NCBI RefSeq assembly: GCF_007644035.1
Contig: NZ_VMTV02000966.1
Location: 1 to 64,000 of the forward strand
Length of the DNA stretch: 64,000 bases
Source of the DNA: Vogesella mureinivorans
Lineage (GTDB): Bacteria; Pseudomonadota; Gammaproteobacteria; Burkholderiales; Chromobacteriaceae
Direction of reading: 5' to 3'
In this document: positions 1-9,660 of the stretch, in pieces
How the letters are laid out: each line of letters opens with the position of its first letter
Position numbering within the stretch: position 1 is the first letter of the stretch
Made by a program: the position numbers and the translations under genes
The notes under the pieces: model-generated
Database searches by the model: none
Seen by the model: the letters and a program-made list of their open reading frames with translations, nothing else
Told to the model about the DNA's origin: nothing

Positions 1-1
1 T

Positions 2-3000
2 GCGGCCGGCAACAGCACCACTGCCACCGACACCGAGGGTTACAGCGTTGATGTAACGGCACCAAACGCCAGCATCACCCTGAACGCCAACATCACCACC
101 GATGACGTGATCAATGCAGCCGAAGCCGGCCAGCAGATTCCGGTAAGCGGCACCGTAGGCGGCGATGTCAAAGTAGGCGACACCGTTACCCTCACCGTGA
201 ACGGCAAGACCTTCAGCGGTCAGGTACTGGCGGGTAACACCTTCAGCATCAACGTACCGGGCGCTGACCTGGTGGCCGATAGCGACAAGACCATCAACGC
301 CAGCGTCACCACCACCGATGCCGCAGGCAACAGCAGCACCGCCAGCGACACCGAGGGTTACACCGTCGACACCAGTGCCCCGTCGCTGGTGATTACTGCG
401 AACGATGGCACCTTGTCGCCGGGTGAAACCGTAACGCTGACCTTTACCTTCAGCGAGGCTGTCACCGGCTTTACGGCCAGCGATGTGGCCATTACGGGTG
501 GCACGCTGAATGCTGCAACATTGGCGACGGCTGACGGCGGCAAGACCTGGACCGCCACCATGACGCAGAGCGGAACGGCGCAGCCGGTAGTGACTGTGGG
601 CAATGGCAGCTATACCGACCTGGCAGGCAATGCCGGTACGGGTAATAACCTGACACTGAACAATGCACCGGATGCGATCGACGACAAGTACGTGATGACC
701 ACGCTGACCAGCAAGTACTGGGGTTATCGTGAGGGGACTGACGGTGGCAACCTGACCTCGATTGCCCAGGTAGAGACCTTTGCCAAGAACAATGCCGCGA
801 CAGCGACATTCCAGACCAATGCACTGAATTTTGGCGAAACTGCCATCAGCAATAATCTGGGTACTACCGGCAACCTGACAACCTTCCTGGGTGGTAGTGG
901 TAGCAATCTGCAAACTACGGCCAACTACAACACCACGTCGGATGCCATTGTGCAGATGACCGGTAAAGTGAATCTGGCCCCCGGTACTTATAACTTCCGC
1001 GTTTATGCTGATGATGGTTTCGTGATTCGCATCAACGGCCAGGAAGTGGGCAAGTTTGACGGTATCCAGTCGCCGACTACGCGCGAGTTCGCCAGCTTTA
1101 CCATCACTCAGGGTGGTGAGCAGAATATCGAGATCTTCTATTGGGATCAGGGCGGCAATGCCGTGTTCAAGGCTGAGCTGCGTCCTGAGGGCGGTGCTTA
1201 TCAGGTCTTGGGTGTTAATTCGCAGTATGGCAGCGGCCCGCTGATTACCATGGAAGACACGCAGCTGACCATTGAGCCTGCCAGCCTGCTGGGGAATGAC
1301 AAAGATCAGAACGGCGATACGCTGCAGATCCTGTCGGTACAGAACCCGACCAATGGTACGGTGGCGCTGGTAAACGGCAAGGTCGTGTTTACGCCTGCGG
1401 CCAACTACAACGGCGATGCCACCTTTACCTACACCGTGTCGGATGGCAAGGGCGGTACCGATACGGCTACTGTTACCGTGAAAGTAAACCCGGTAGCGGA
1501 TGCGCCAGTGGTTACCGCTACCACGGTTGCGGTGTCGGAAGAGGGCCTGGCCGGCGGCTTGGCAGACAACGCGGGCAGCCCGAGCGATACCACCAATAGC
1601 AAGACTGCCACTGGCACCATGTCGATTGTTGACCCGGATGGCGATGCCATCAGCAGTGTGGTACTGACCGCACCGACCACGGCACTGACCAGTGCTGGCC
1701 AGACCGTGAGCTGGAGCGGCAACAACACCAACACCCTGACGGCAACGGCGGGTGGCCAGACGGTGGCAACCATTACTATCGACAACAGCGGTAAGTACAC
1801 CGTGAACCTGCTGAAGCCGGTAGATCACGCCACTGGTAATGGCGAGAACGTGCTGTCGCTGAGCGTGGGCGTGAAAGCCACGGCAGGTGGTGTATCTACC
1901 ACCGGTACGTTGACGGTGAATGTTGAAGACGACGCCCCGGCTGTCATTGCCAGCCAGGATGCCAACATTGCCATGACCAACACCAACCTGTTGATCACGC
2001 TGGATGTGTCCGGTTCGATGGCGGCAACCGACGGTGTGGGTGGCCAGACCCGTCTGCAAAGTGCCATTGCTTCGGTGAAAACCCTGCTCGACCGTTACGA
2101 CGAGTTTGGTGATGTGCGCGTGAGCCTGGTGAAATTTGGTGGCGATGCCGAAACGGCGCAGATGGGTACAACCTGGCTGACCATTGCACAGGCCAAGACC
2201 TATCTGGATACACTGAGTGCCGGTGGCGGTACCAACTACGATGCTGCGCTCAACACCACCATGACGGCCTTCAATACCAGCGGCAAGCTGAGTAATGCGC
2301 AGAACGTGGCCTATTTCTTCACGGATGGCGTGCCGACTTTCGGTAGCGGTAGCGATACCACGCTGACCGGTAGCCAAAACGGTAACGGTGGTTCGCCGGA
2401 TGGTGTGGATTCCGGCATCCAGGCCACCGAAGAAGCCAGCTGGAAAGACTTCCTGCTGAGCAACCAGGTGAAATCGTTTGCCATCGGCATGGGCTCGGGT
2501 ATTACCGATACCACCTACCTGCACCCGATTGCCTACGATGGCCAGTCTTCGGTGAATACCGACGGCGTGCGAGTATCGAGCTTTGATCAGCTCGATAGCG
2601 TACTGGGTAGCACCGTACAAGCGCCGGTAGGCGGCCAGCTGGTGAGCGGTGGCTTGTTGTCCGGTCAGGTAGGTGCCGATGGCGGCGCGTATATCGCTTC
2701 GGTGCAAGTGGCTGGTCGCGCTTACCTGTTCAACGGTACGGCCCAGACCGGTGGCGTGTTTGATGCAACCACCAAGACCTGGACCATTACCACGGCCAAC
2801 AATGGCAAGTTCATTGTGGACATGGACGCAGGTACCTACACCTACAAGGCACCGGATACGCTGGCAGCAAACAGCATTACCGAGACCATGAACTTCACCG
2901 TGTCGGATCGCGACGGCGATACCCAGTCGTCTGCTGTGAACGTGTATGTCGATAAGACCAACGTCACCATCGGTACTACCGCCAGCGAAACCCTGACGGG

Positions 3001-3550
3001 TACTGCCGCGCCGGACCTGATCCTGGGCCGTGACGGTAACGATGTGATCGACGGTGGTGCCGGCCATGACAAGCTGTATGGCGCGGATGGCACGGATACC
3101 CTGCGCGGCGGTAGCGGTAACGACCTGCTGGATGGCGGTGCCGGTAACGACACCCTGATTGGCGGCGCCGGTAACGACACCATGACAGGTGGCCTGGGGG
3201 TGGATACCTTCCAGTGGAGCCTGGCGGACCGTGGTACAGCAGGTAGCCCGGCACAAGACACCATCACCGACTTCAAGACCGGTGTCGGTGGCGATGTGCT
3301 CGACTTGCGCGACCTGCTGCAGGGTGAAAACAGCGGTAACCTGACCCAGTACCTGCACTTCTCGGCCAGTGGTAACGATACGCTGGTACAGATCAGCAGC
3401 AGCGGTGCCTTTACCGGTAACGGTGCCAACGCAGCCAGCGTGACCGACCAAAGCATTCTGCTGAAGGATGTAGCGCTGGGCAGCCTGGGTAGCACAGACC
3501 AGCAGGTGATTACCGAGCTGTTGAAAAACAACCTGAAAACCGACCAGTAA
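2..3550 (+). CDS. LapA-like giant RTX adhesin, 3' part (5' end outside window)
   Basis: The reading frame is open from base 2, so this is the C-terminal part of a larger secreted adhesin. In order it shows Ig-like repeats of the DAAGN-STA type (to about 660), a PA14-like lectin domain (about 700-1200, YADDGFVIRING), a cadherin-like repeat ending in VSDGKGGTDT (about 1240-1490), and a von Willebrand A domain with a MIDAS DVSGS motif near 2003. Glycine/aspartate RTX nonapeptides (GGAGNDTL type) follow at about 3010-3200, then a C-terminal type I secretion tail. Such proteins are exported by a TolC-type channel and held at the cell surface. LapG, LapD and a TolC-like gene at 16.9-21.6 kb fit that role. 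The N-terminal retention module and LapG cleavage site lie outside the window, so the LapA assignment is an inference from architecture and neighbours. Confidence 0.9.
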   Translation, partial: AAGNSTTATDTEGYSVDVTAPNASITLNANITTDDVINAAEAGQQIPVSGTVGGDVKVGDTVTLTVNGKTFSGQVLAGNTFSINVPGADLVADSDKTINASVTTTDAAGNSSTASDTEGYTVDTSAPSLVITANDGTLSPGETVTLTFTFSEAVTGFTASDVAITGGTLNAATLATADGGKTWTATMTQSGTAQPVVTVGNGSYTDLAGNAGTGNNLTLNNAPDAIDDKYVMTTLTSKYWGYREGTDGGNLTSIAQVETFAKNNAATATFQTNALNFGETAISNNLGTTGNLTTFLGGSGSNLQTTANYNTTSDAIVQMTGKVNLAPGTYNFRVYADDGFVIRINGQEVGKFDGIQSPTTREFASFTITQGGEQNIEIFYWDQGGNAVFKAELRPEGGAYQVLGVNSQYGSGPLITMEDTQLTIEPASLLGNDKDQNGDTLQILSVQNPTNGTVALVNGKVVFTPAANYNGDATFTYTVSDGKGGTDTATVTVKVNPVADAPVVTATTVAVSEEGLAGGLADNAGSPSDTTNSKTATGTMSIVDPDGDAISSVVLTAPTTALTSAGQTVSWSGNNTNTLTATAGGQTVATITIDNSGKYTVNLLKPVDHATGNGENVLSLSVGVKATAGGVSTTGTLTVNVEDDAPAVIASQDANIAMTNTNLLITLDVSGSMAATDGVGGQTRLQSAIASVKTLLDRYDEFGDVRVSLVKFGGDAETAQMGTTWLTIAQAKTYLDTLSAGGGTNYDAALNTTMTAFNTSGKLSNAQNVAYFFTDGVPTFGSGSDTTLTGSQNGNGGSPDGVDSGIQATEEASWKDFLLSNQVKSFAIGMGSGITDTTYLHPIAYDGQSSVNTDGVRVSSFDQLDSVLGSTVQAPVGGQLVSGGLLSGQVGADGGAYIASVQVAGRAYLFNGTAQTGGVFDATTKTWTITTANNGKFIVDMDAGTYTYKAPDTLAANSITETMNFTVSDRDGDTQSSAVNVYVDKTNVTIGTTASETLTGTAAPDLILGRDGNDVIDGGAGHDKLYGADGTDTLRGGSGNDLLDGGAGNDTLIGGAGNDTMTGGLGVDTFQWSLADRGTAGSPAQDTITDFKTGVGGDVLDLRDLLQGENSGNLTQYLHFSASGNDTLVQISSSGAFTGNGANAASVTDQSILLKDVALGSLGSTDQQVITELLKNNLKTDQ

Positions 3551-3578
3551 ACCGGGTGTGTGATAGGGGTGTGTGACA

Positions 3579-3604
3579 AAAGAGCCGGCTTGCCGGCTCT
3601 TTTT
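3579..3604 (+). terminator. Rho-independent terminator after the adhesin gene
   Basis: A GC-rich hairpin (AGAGCCGGC / GCCGGCTCT, loop TT) is followed by a run of five T, 28 bases after the adhesin stop codon. Confidence 0.9.
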
Positions 3605-3701
3605 CTATACCTGTACCAAACGTGACACCCTATGCGGCCAAGTTTCAATACACTGGAACGGCAATTGCTATACTGCCCCTATCTTTCGCTGGAGCGCTGC
3701 T

Positions 3702-4892
3702 GTGGAAAACTTACCGATGCGGGATGGCTTGTCGCTAGACTCCCATTTTCAGCCCATTTATAGCCTGGCCCACCGCCGTACCGTGGGGATGGAGGCGCTG
3801 CTGCGTGCCTCCGAGCAAGGCATGGCGCTGAGCCCGCCACAGGTGTACGAGCGCTATATCCGCCGTGATGACCGTGCCGCTATGGACCTGGCCGTAGTAC
3901 GCGCCCATTGCCAGCACTTTGCCCGCACACCGGCAGCCCAGCGCTGGCTGTTTCTCAACATCGACGCGGTAACGCTGGCCGACCTGAACTATGTGCAGCA
4001 GCTGCAGCAGATCATTGCCGACTCGGGCATCCCGCCGCAGCTGATTGTGCTGGAGGTGCTGGAGCAGGCGCTGGAGCTGGATGCCGGCCTGCTGGAAGGC
4101 GTGGCGCTGCTGCGCGAGCAGGGCTGCTTGCTGGCGATTGATGATTTTGGTGTCGGCCACTCCAACCTGGACCGCGTGTGCAGCCTGGAGCCGGACTTCA
4201 TCAAGTTTGACCGCCACCTGCTGCGCAGTGCGGTTAACCAGCAGCGTACACGCACGCTTTTGTCGCGCCTGGTTCGGCTAATGCACGAAATTGGTGCGTT
4301 GGTGGTGGTGGAAGGGGTGGAAAGCGAATCTGATGTGGTGGTAGCGCTGGATTCCGGCTGCGATCTGGTGCAGGGCTACTATGTGGCCATGCCCGCCGTG
4401 GTGCCAGACCGCGACGAGCAGATTACCCCGCGGCTGGACGCCAAGTGGGACGAGCTGATGAACCGCGAGCTGCTGCGCCGCAAGCTGAACCGCCGCCAGC
4501 TGGAGCTATCGCGCCAGGCCTTTGTGCAAACCGCCATTGCCCTGATGCAGGGTAACGAGTTCAGGTTGGCCGCACAGCCCATGCTGAACCTGCCGGACGT
4601 GATTCGCTGCTTCTTGCTGGATCAGGAAGGCCGCCAGCTGGGCCGTAACCTGAATGTGCGCGAATTGTCCGAGGTAAACCGCCTGCGCTTTGCCCCGCTG
4701 GAAGACACCACCGGCGCGGTATGGTCGCGCCGTACTTACTTCCAGCACGCGATTGACCAACCCGGTGTGCTGTATATGAGCGAGCCCTACCTGTCCATGA
4801 CGGACACGCGCACCTGTGTGACCCTGTCGATGGCGATCGAGATCGACGAGCAAATGCACGTACTGTGTTCGGACGTGATGCTGCCCAAGTAA
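3702..4892 (+). CDS. EAL-domain cyclic-di-GMP phosphodiesterase
   Basis: Probable soluble c-di-GMP phosphodiesterase of 396 residues. The GTG at 3702 was chosen because GGAG lies 7 bases upstream; longer forms run back into the preceding terminator. The N-terminal EAL domain keeps the signatures of active enzymes: MEALLR (the EAL motif), FLNID, LEVLE, IDDFGVGHSNL, FIKFD, VVEGVE and QGYY. The C-terminal third (EPYLSMTDTRTCVTLS) looks like a small Cache/PAS-type sensor fold, an architecture seen in other EAL proteins. It sits just after the adhesin gene, so it may lower c-di-GMP locally and oppose Lap-mediated adhesion; that link is inference. Confidence 0.88.
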   Translation: MENLPMRDGLSLDSHFQPIYSLAHRRTVGMEALLRASEQGMALSPPQVYERYIRRDDRAAMDLAVVRAHCQHFARTPAAQRWLFLNIDAVTLADLNYVQQLQQIIADSGIPPQLIVLEVLEQALELDAGLLEGVALLREQGCLLAIDDFGVGHSNLDRVCSLEPDFIKFDRHLLRSAVNQQRTRTLLSRLVRLMHEIGALVVVEGVESESDVVVALDSGCDLVQGYYVAMPAVVPDRDEQITPRLDAKWDELMNRELLRRKLNRRQLELSRQAFVQTAIALMQGNEFRLAAQPMLNLPDVIRCFLLDQEGRQLGRNLNVRELSEVNRLRFAPLEDTTGAVWSRRTYFQHAIDQPGVLYMSEPYLSMTDTRTCVTLSMAIEIDEQMHVLCSDVMLPK

Positions 4893-4912
4893 ACGCGGGT
4901 AGTGCATACAGC

Positions 4913-4940
4913 AAAACACCGGGCCTGGGCCCGGTGTTTT
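4913..4940. terminator. Bidirectional terminator between convergent genes
   Basis: A near-perfect hairpin AAAACACCGGGCC / GGCCCGGTGTTTT with a two-base loop. The A- and T-rich flanks can terminate both the EAL gene (+) and the yraP-like gene (-). Confidence 0.9.
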
Positions 4941-4954
4941 GTTTGGGATAGCGC

Positions 4955-5530
4955 TTACGGTGCGGTAATCGGGTCGAACAGGGTCACCACCTGGCGCACG
5001 CCGGCGGTTTTGGCCGCTACCTGCGCGGCCGCTTCGCCTTCCGCATCGCTGACCAGGCCTAGCAGGTAAACCACGCCGCGCTCGGTGACAACCTTGATGG
5101 CATTGGGCGGGTAGCCCTGGCCTTCCAGCAGGCGGGTACGTACCTTGGTGGTAAGCCAGGTGTCGTTGTTGCGCTGTGCCAGCGTGGTGACCGGGGCGAC
5201 AACCAGATGGTTGTAGACACGTCTGACATTGGGAATACCCCGTGTCATCAGCTCGATATCGGCTTTCTGCGCTTCGCTTTGCGCTTCGCCGGTCAGCAGA
5301 ACGGCGCGGTTATAGCTGGTGGCATTCACGTGGCTGCCGGCAAAACGCTCGCTGAGCTGGCGCACCGCTTTCAGCTCGATACCCTGGTCTTCTACATAGG
5401 TACCACTGGTGCGTCGGTCGGTTACCACCAGGGCACTGGCGGCCACACCGCCAGCCACCAGGGGGAAGCAGGCGCTCAGGTTGGCCGCCATCAGGGTGGC
5501 AACGGTCAGGCTTATCAGGCGGGGTGTCAT
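4955..5530 (-). CDS. dolP: Outer-membrane BON-domain lipoprotein, DolP/YraP family
   Basis: 191-residue lipoprotein with a signal peptide ending in the lipobox LSAC (cysteine about residue 21). Two BON domains follow (about 45-115 and 120-190), rich in the hydrophobic and glycine pattern VYLLGLVSDAEGEAA. In E. coli DolP (YraP) is an outer-membrane, division-site lipoprotein needed for envelope integrity and control of amidase activation. It is the last gene of the conserved lpoA-yraN-diaA-yraP cluster. Its ATG directly abuts the diaA stop codon, suggesting coupled translation. Confidence 0.9.
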   Translation of the reverse strand: MTPRLISLTVATLMAANLSACFPLVAGGVAASALVVTDRRTSGTYVEDQGIELKAVRQLSERFAGSHVNATSYNRAVLLTGEAQSEAQKADIELMTRGIPNVRRVYNHLVVAPVTTLAQRNNDTWLTTKVRTRLLEGQGYPPNAIKVVTERGVVYLLGLVSDAEGEAAAQVAAKTAGVRQVVTLFDPITAP

Positions 5531-6121
5531 TCAGTCTCCTCCCAGCAGCATGTAATCGATGGCATCGCACAGGGCGTGGATAACCAGCAGGTGTATTTCC
5601 TGAATACGGGCAGTGCGTGTTACCGCCACGTTCAGGTGCAGGTCTTCGGGTGACAGGATTTCGGCTACCTGGCCCCCGTCGTTGCCGGTCAGCGCAATCA
5701 CGCTCATGCCGCGCTCGTGGGCAGCGTAGATGGCTTCCACGATATTGGCAGACTGGCCGGAGCTGGTAATCACCAGCAGCAGGTCGTTATGGTGGCCTAT
5801 GGCCCGTACCTGCTTGGAGTAGATCAGGTCAAACTCGTAATGGTTGCCAATGGCCGTGAGCGCCGGGCTATCGTGCGACAGCGACATGGCAGCCAGGCCC
5901 GGGCGTTCTTTTTCGAAGTGCCCCAGCATGCTGGTAACAAAATGGTGGGCCACGGCCGCGCCGCCGCCGTTACCGCAGGCCAGGATCTTGCCTTCGTTCA
6001 TCAGGCTGGCCACCATTTTTTCGGCAGCTACTGCGATGGCGGGTGCCAGCTCGTCCATGACCAGCTGTTGGGTAGCGATGCTTTCGCGGAAATGCCCGCT
6101 GGCGCGATCGATCAAATCCAT
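5531..6121 (-). CDS. diaA: SIS-domain protein, DiaA / phosphoheptose isomerase family
   Basis: 196-residue SIS-fold protein. The sequence shows the family motifs ACGNGGGAAVAHHF (sugar-phosphate loop), ITSSGQSANIVEA and a C-terminal HLLVIHALCDAID helix. Members are either GmhA (sedoheptulose-7-phosphate isomerase for LPS heptose) or DiaA, the DnaA-binding initiator of replication. The yra neighbourhood (lpoA, yraN upstream, yraP downstream) favours the DiaA/YraO assignment. A GmhA-like activity cannot be excluded from sequence alone. Confidence 0.85.
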   Translation of the reverse strand: MDLIDRASGHFRESIATQQLVMDELAPAIAVAAEKMVASLMNEGKILACGNGGGAAVAHHFVTSMLGHFEKERPGLAAMSLSHDSPALTAIGNHYEFDLIYSKQVRAIGHHNDLLLVITSSGQSANIVEAIYAAHERGMSVIALTGNDGGQVAEILSPEDLHLNVAVTRTARIQEIHLLVIHALCDAIDYMLLGGD

Positions 6122-6153
6122 CGTCTATCCTTTGTACTCAGCCGGCGCAGCGC

Positions 6154-6492
6154 CTAGCTGATGATGTTCTTGAGCCATACCGGTGGTGCGGTGCCCTCAA
6201 ACAGCACTGCGTCAAAACGGCAGGGGCTGTTGAGGTGGTGCTGGCTCAGGTAAAGGTTGGCCGCCGCCTGCAATTTGCGGCATTTTGCCGGGCTGATGCT
6301 CGCCGCTGCACCGCCATACTGGTGGCTGCTGCGGGCGCGCACTTCGACAAATACCCGGTATTTGCCGTCCTGCATGATCAGGTCTATCTCGCCAAAGCGG
6401 CAATGCCAGTTGCGGGCCACCAAGGCCAGGCCTTGTGCCTGCAAAAACGCACAGGCCTGGTCTTCAAACAGGTCGCCGCTTGCCCGGCTCAT
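6154..6492 (-). CDS. yraN: YraN family (UPF0102) endonuclease-like protein
   Basis: 112-residue protein of the UPF0102 family, with a restriction-endonuclease-like core: [17 protein letters not shown], then [12 protein letters not shown] and FVEVRAR, the E-x-D and E-V-R positions typical of nuclease folds. Cellular function is unsettled. The start overlaps the lpoA stop as TAATG, so translation is coupled. The C-terminus ([15 protein letters not shown]) is ordinary for the family. Confidence 0.9.
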   Translation of the reverse strand: MSRASGDLFEDQACAFLQAQGLALVARNWHCRFGEIDLIMQDGKYRVFVEVRARSSHQYGGAAASISPAKCRKLQAAANLYLSQHHLNSPCRFDAVLFEGTAPPVWLKNIIS

Positions 6493-7619
6493 TACTGGGC
6501 GCCAACGATACTGCCAGGCAAATCACGCTGGACGACCCAGCCCTTGCCGATGCGCAGGTCACCACTGACCCCGCCCAAACGTATCTGGCCAGGGTTATTA
6601 TTGCTGGCCAGCGCCGCAGCCAGGCGGTAGGCATCGATACCCAGCGCGTACAAACGCTCGGTGGCTTTGTTGAGCGGGTTGGCCGGGCGGGCAATCTGCC
6701 GCGTTTCGGGGTGGTTCGGTATCAGCAGCCAGGGCATATCAATCAGCCGCAAGCCCGTTAGCGCCGGGCCAGGCTTGTGTACATTGGCCAGCGAGGTAGC
6801 GTAGGCGGGCAGGTCCGGGTTCAGCACGGCGCGGGTAGCTTCGACTTCTTTGCTATCCAGTGCCAGAAAAACCGCGTCGGCAATACGCAGCTCGTTATCC
6901 AGTTGGTCTGCAGCCAGGGCTGAAACGTTCAACTCGCGCGCGACTTTGCCGGTACGGCTACGCCATTCTTCGGCAAATGCCTGGCGCAAACGCTGGGACA
7001 AGTTGTCGTTATTAAACAGGATCAGCGGCTGCTGGCTGCCATCGTCGCGCATCATGCGGGCAATCTGCTGGGCCTCGGTTTCTATTGTTACCGACAGGCT
7101 CCACACCTTGCTGCCTGCTGGCGGGGCCTTATCCAGCGCATTCAGTACCAGCGTGGGCAGCTTGCTGCTGGCGGCTACCCTGGCGGCACCCTGGCGGGTA
7201 AGCGGGCCCACGATGAACGTAGCACCGTTGGCCACCAGCTGCTGGTAAGCCGCAGCCGTATCGCTTTCGTCGCGCAGGGCCACAAAACTGGTGGCCACGC
7301 TGCCATCCGCGCTGGCCGCCGCATCAAAACCGGCCTTCACCACCTGTGCGGCTTCCCCCAGCTGGCTGGAGTCCACCGGTAGCATCAGCCCCAGATGCAC
7401 GCCCTTGGTTTTGGCTGGCACTTTGGCGGGCACTGCCACGGGGTTGGCCGCAGCAGGCGTAGCGGTGGCCGCGGTACCTTTCGTGGGAACAGGCTGCATT
7501 GAAGCCTGATTTTGTTGAAGTATGTAGCCCGGGGATTGTGCAATCGCTACACTTGCCGCCAACAAGACGGCAGAGCCGGATAACCATGGAGCCAAAACGT
7601 GCAGACAGCGCTTGATCAC
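6492..7619 (-). CDS. LpoA/YraM-type penicillin-binding protein activator
   Basis: 375-residue exported protein with a signal peptide (hydrophobic stretch about residues 10-28, cleavage near AIAQS), then a periplasmic-binding-protein-like domain ([60 protein letters not shown]). E. coli LpoA is the outer-membrane activator of PBP1A. This homologue has only the C-terminal binding-protein domain and no visible lipobox, so it is shorter than enterobacterial LpoA. The start is a GTG. Its 5' end overlaps the divergent rsmI start by 21 bases if both upstream starts are used. Confidence 0.82.
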   Translation of the reverse strand: MIKRCLHVLAPWLSGSAVLLAASVAIAQSPGYILQQNQASMQPVPTKGTAATATPAAANPVAVPAKVPAKTKGVHLGLMLPVDSSQLGEAAQVVKAGFDAAASADGSVATSFVALRDESDTAAAYQQLVANGATFIVGPLTRQGAARVAASSKLPTLVLNALDKAPPAGSKVWSLSVTIETEAQQIARMMRDDGSQQPLILFNNDNLSQRLRQAFAEEWRSRTGKVARELNVSALAADQLDNELRIADAVFLALDSKEVEATRAVLNPDLPAYATSLANVHKPGPALTGLRLIDMPWLLIPNHPETRQIARPANPLNKATERLYALGIDAYRLAAALASNNNPGQIRLGGVSGDLRIGKGWVVQRDLPGSIVGAQ

Positions 7620-8495
7620 TTGATGAATTCTGCTCGGGAAACGTTTGTCGAAAGGGCATTATATGTGGTGGCAACGCCCATTGGAAATTTGGCTGATGTG
7701 ACCGTACGCGCCATTGCCGGGTTCCACGCCGCCGATATTGTGCTGGCCGAAGATACCCGCGTGACCGGCAGCCTGCTTAGCGCCTACGGCATCAGCAAAA
7801 AGCTGATAAGCCTGCGCGAACATAACGAGCGCGAGATGGCGGCCAACGTGATTCGCTGGCTGGAAGAAGGCAAGATCGTGGTGCAGGTTTCCGATGCCGG
7901 CACCCCCGGCATCTCCGACCCCGGCGCACGCCTGGCCGAAGCCGTATGGGCCGCCGGCCTGCGCGTGGTGCCGATTGTGGGCGCCTCGGCCGTAGTGGGC
8001 GCCATGTCTGCCAGCGGCCTGGAAACCGCACGCTTCCTGTTTCACGGCTTTTTGCCGCCCAAGCAAGGCGCACGCTGCAAAACCGTACAGCAATGGGCGC
8101 AGGCCGATTACGCCGTAGTGTGCTACGAGGCACCGCACCGCATTCTGGACTGCGTAGAAGACATCGTGGCCACCCTGGGCCCGGATCGCCCGCTGGTACT
8201 GGCCCGCGAGCTCACCAAAACCTTCGAAACCTTCTTGCGCCTGCCCGCCGGCGAGCTGCTGGCCCGCATCCGCAGCGACAGCAACCAGCAGCGTGGCGAG
8301 TGCGTGCTGATTATCGACGCCGCCCCGCAAGTTGCCACCGAAGACGACGCACTCCCCGCCGCCGCCCTGTCCCTGCTGGCCGAGCTGGCTGCCGTACTGC
8401 CCACCAAACAGGCCGCCGGCATCGTAGCCGCACACTACGACCTGAACAAAAAACAGCTGTATGACTGCGCGCTGAAGCTCAAAAGCACAGAGTGA
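7599..8495 (+). CDS. rsmI: 16S rRNA (cytidine1402-2'-O)-methyltransferase RsmI
   Basis: Tetrapyrrole-methylase-fold SAM enzyme that 2'-O-methylates C1402 of 16S rRNA in the P site. Diagnostic stretches are [52 protein letters not shown] and [12 protein letters not shown]. The start is set to the GTG at 7599 because GGAG lies 7 bases upstream; an ATG at 7623 has no ribosome-binding site but would avoid overlap with lpoA. 298 residues, usual length for the family. It forms the classical divergent pair with lpoA. Confidence 0.95.
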   Translation: MQTALDHLMNSARETFVERALYVVATPIGNLADVTVRAIAGFHAADIVLAEDTRVTGSLLSAYGISKKLISLREHNEREMAANVIRWLEEGKIVVQVSDAGTPGISDPGARLAEAVWAAGLRVVPIVGASAVVGAMSASGLETARFLFHGFLPPKQGARCKTVQQWAQADYAVVCYEAPHRILDCVEDIVATLGPDRPLVLARELTKTFETFLRLPAGELLARIRSDSNQQRGECVLIIDAAPQVATEDDALPAAALSLLAELAAVLPTKQAAGIVAAHYDLNKKQLYDCALKLKSTE

Positions 8496-8545
8496 TATTT
8501 ACAAGCCGCCAAGGCACGTCTATACTGCGCCTCTCTGATTTTCTC

Positions 8546-8630
8546 GCCCGGGTGGCGAAATCGGTAGACGCAGGGGACTCAAAATCCCCCGCCGCAAGGT
8601 GTGCCGGTTCGAGTCCGGCCCCGGGCACCA
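8546..8630 (+). tRNA. tRNA-Leu(CAA)
   Basis: 85-base class II tRNA: acceptor GCCCGGG pairs with CCCGGGC, CCA is encoded, the anticodon stem is GGGGA/TCCCC with loop CTCAAAA (anticodon CAA), a long variable arm is present, and the T-loop is TTCGAGT. A decayed tyrosine integrase follows immediately, marking this tRNA as an integration site. Confidence 0.96.
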
Positions 8631-8663
8631 CGAGAAAGTCCAGCAGCATCCCAAGCAGTTCAT

Positions 8664-8698
8664 CAAACCCGCACAGCACAAAGCTCTGCGGGTTTTTT
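8664..8698 (+). terminator. Terminator after tRNA-Leu
   Basis: Stem AACCCGCA / TGCGGGTT with six T residues following, 34 bases downstream of the tRNA CCA end. Confidence 0.85.
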
Positions 8699-8909
8699 GT
8701 TGTCCTGCACCGGCCGGCAGCATCTGCCGTGGCATGTGTACCATGCCGTGTCACTGGCCGACACCGCCACAAAGCGGCCGCGGCGCGCCGTGTACCAGGC
8801 AGAGCACCGCCCCTGCCGGCTGCGTGCGGCCAACCTGGCAGCCCACGCATATCGCCATGCACCTGCTAATGCGGGCGCTTATCCGCCCGCCAAATCGCCC
8901 ACCCCGGCC

Positions 8910-9266
8910 GAGTGCATCAAGATGCGCCAGCCACATCCCGTGCCGCTATCCCGCCTGGTGCTGCAGCCCTTGGCCGGCCACGGCCTACAGCTGTTGCCTG
9001 CCATGACGGACCATAGCCAGCCGATCAGCAAAAACATCTTGAGCTATGCCATGAGCCGCATGGGCTAGCAAGGCACCGCCACACCGCATGGCTTCCCTGC
9101 GTTGGCCGCTACCACGCTGAACGAGGAAGATTTCGACCCGGATGTGATCGAACGCCAGCTGGCGCACGCCGAGCGCAACAAGGTGCGTGCCGCCTACCAC
9201 CGCGCCGAGTATTTGGACGAACGCAGGAAGATGATGCAATGGTGGGCGGATTTTGTTGGTGGTTGA
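8910..9266 (+). pseudogene. Remnant of a tRNA-type tyrosine integrase (C-terminal part)
   Basis: One reading frame encodes a degraded phage/island integrase C-terminus: HPVPLSRLVLQPLAGHG, then PISKNILSYAMSRMG, an in-frame TAG, then TATPHGFPALAATTLNE, IERQLAHAERNKVRAAYHRAEYL and RRKMMQWWADFVG. P4-type integrases normally have a tyrosine after MSRMG and HGFR. Here the tyrosine codon is a stop and the catalytic arginine of HxxR is proline (HGFP). The N-terminal domain is not recognisable upstream. The gene is therefore dead, but it shows that an island once used tRNA-Leu as its attachment site. Confidence 0.88.
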
Positions 9267-9660
9267 GTGGTAGATGTATATGCCGATACTTTGACTGTTA
9301 TTCGGCCTTAGCGGTCATCCATCCAACCAGCCAGGAGCATCCGTTCGGGACACATACCGGCCATTACCGTTGCACAGAAGTCGTAGGTCAACGCACTGAC
9401 GTGAGAAGCCCCACTATCACCCAACCCAAGCCTTCGTTATTGAAAGCGTTCAACGGTAGGTATCGCAGTGGCCCTGTCGACTCAGTCATTAGTCCACGGA
9501 TAAAAATCAGTCAAGGAGAAAATTAACTCATGGCAGTTAAGCGTCTGCTTTTGTAGTTTCATTTTCCACCGTTGAATAGCTTAAATCTAACTTTTTTGTA
9601 AAGTTGTCGGCGAGTATATTTTCCAGAGATTTATTGTCCCGCATATGCCAAAATACCAAT
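9267..9660. other. Gene-free stretch between integrase remnant and STAND gene
   Basis: I see no convincing gene here. Short open frames lack ribosome-binding sites and family resemblance. A Shine-Dalgarno-like AAGGAG near 9513 precedes only an eight-codon frame (ATG at 9530), possibly a truncated gene start left by rearrangement. Confidence 0.5.

Noticed and set aside
9239-9526. 95-codon frame after the integrase remnant
   Set aside because: Starts inside the integrase remnant in another frame; no recognisable domain.
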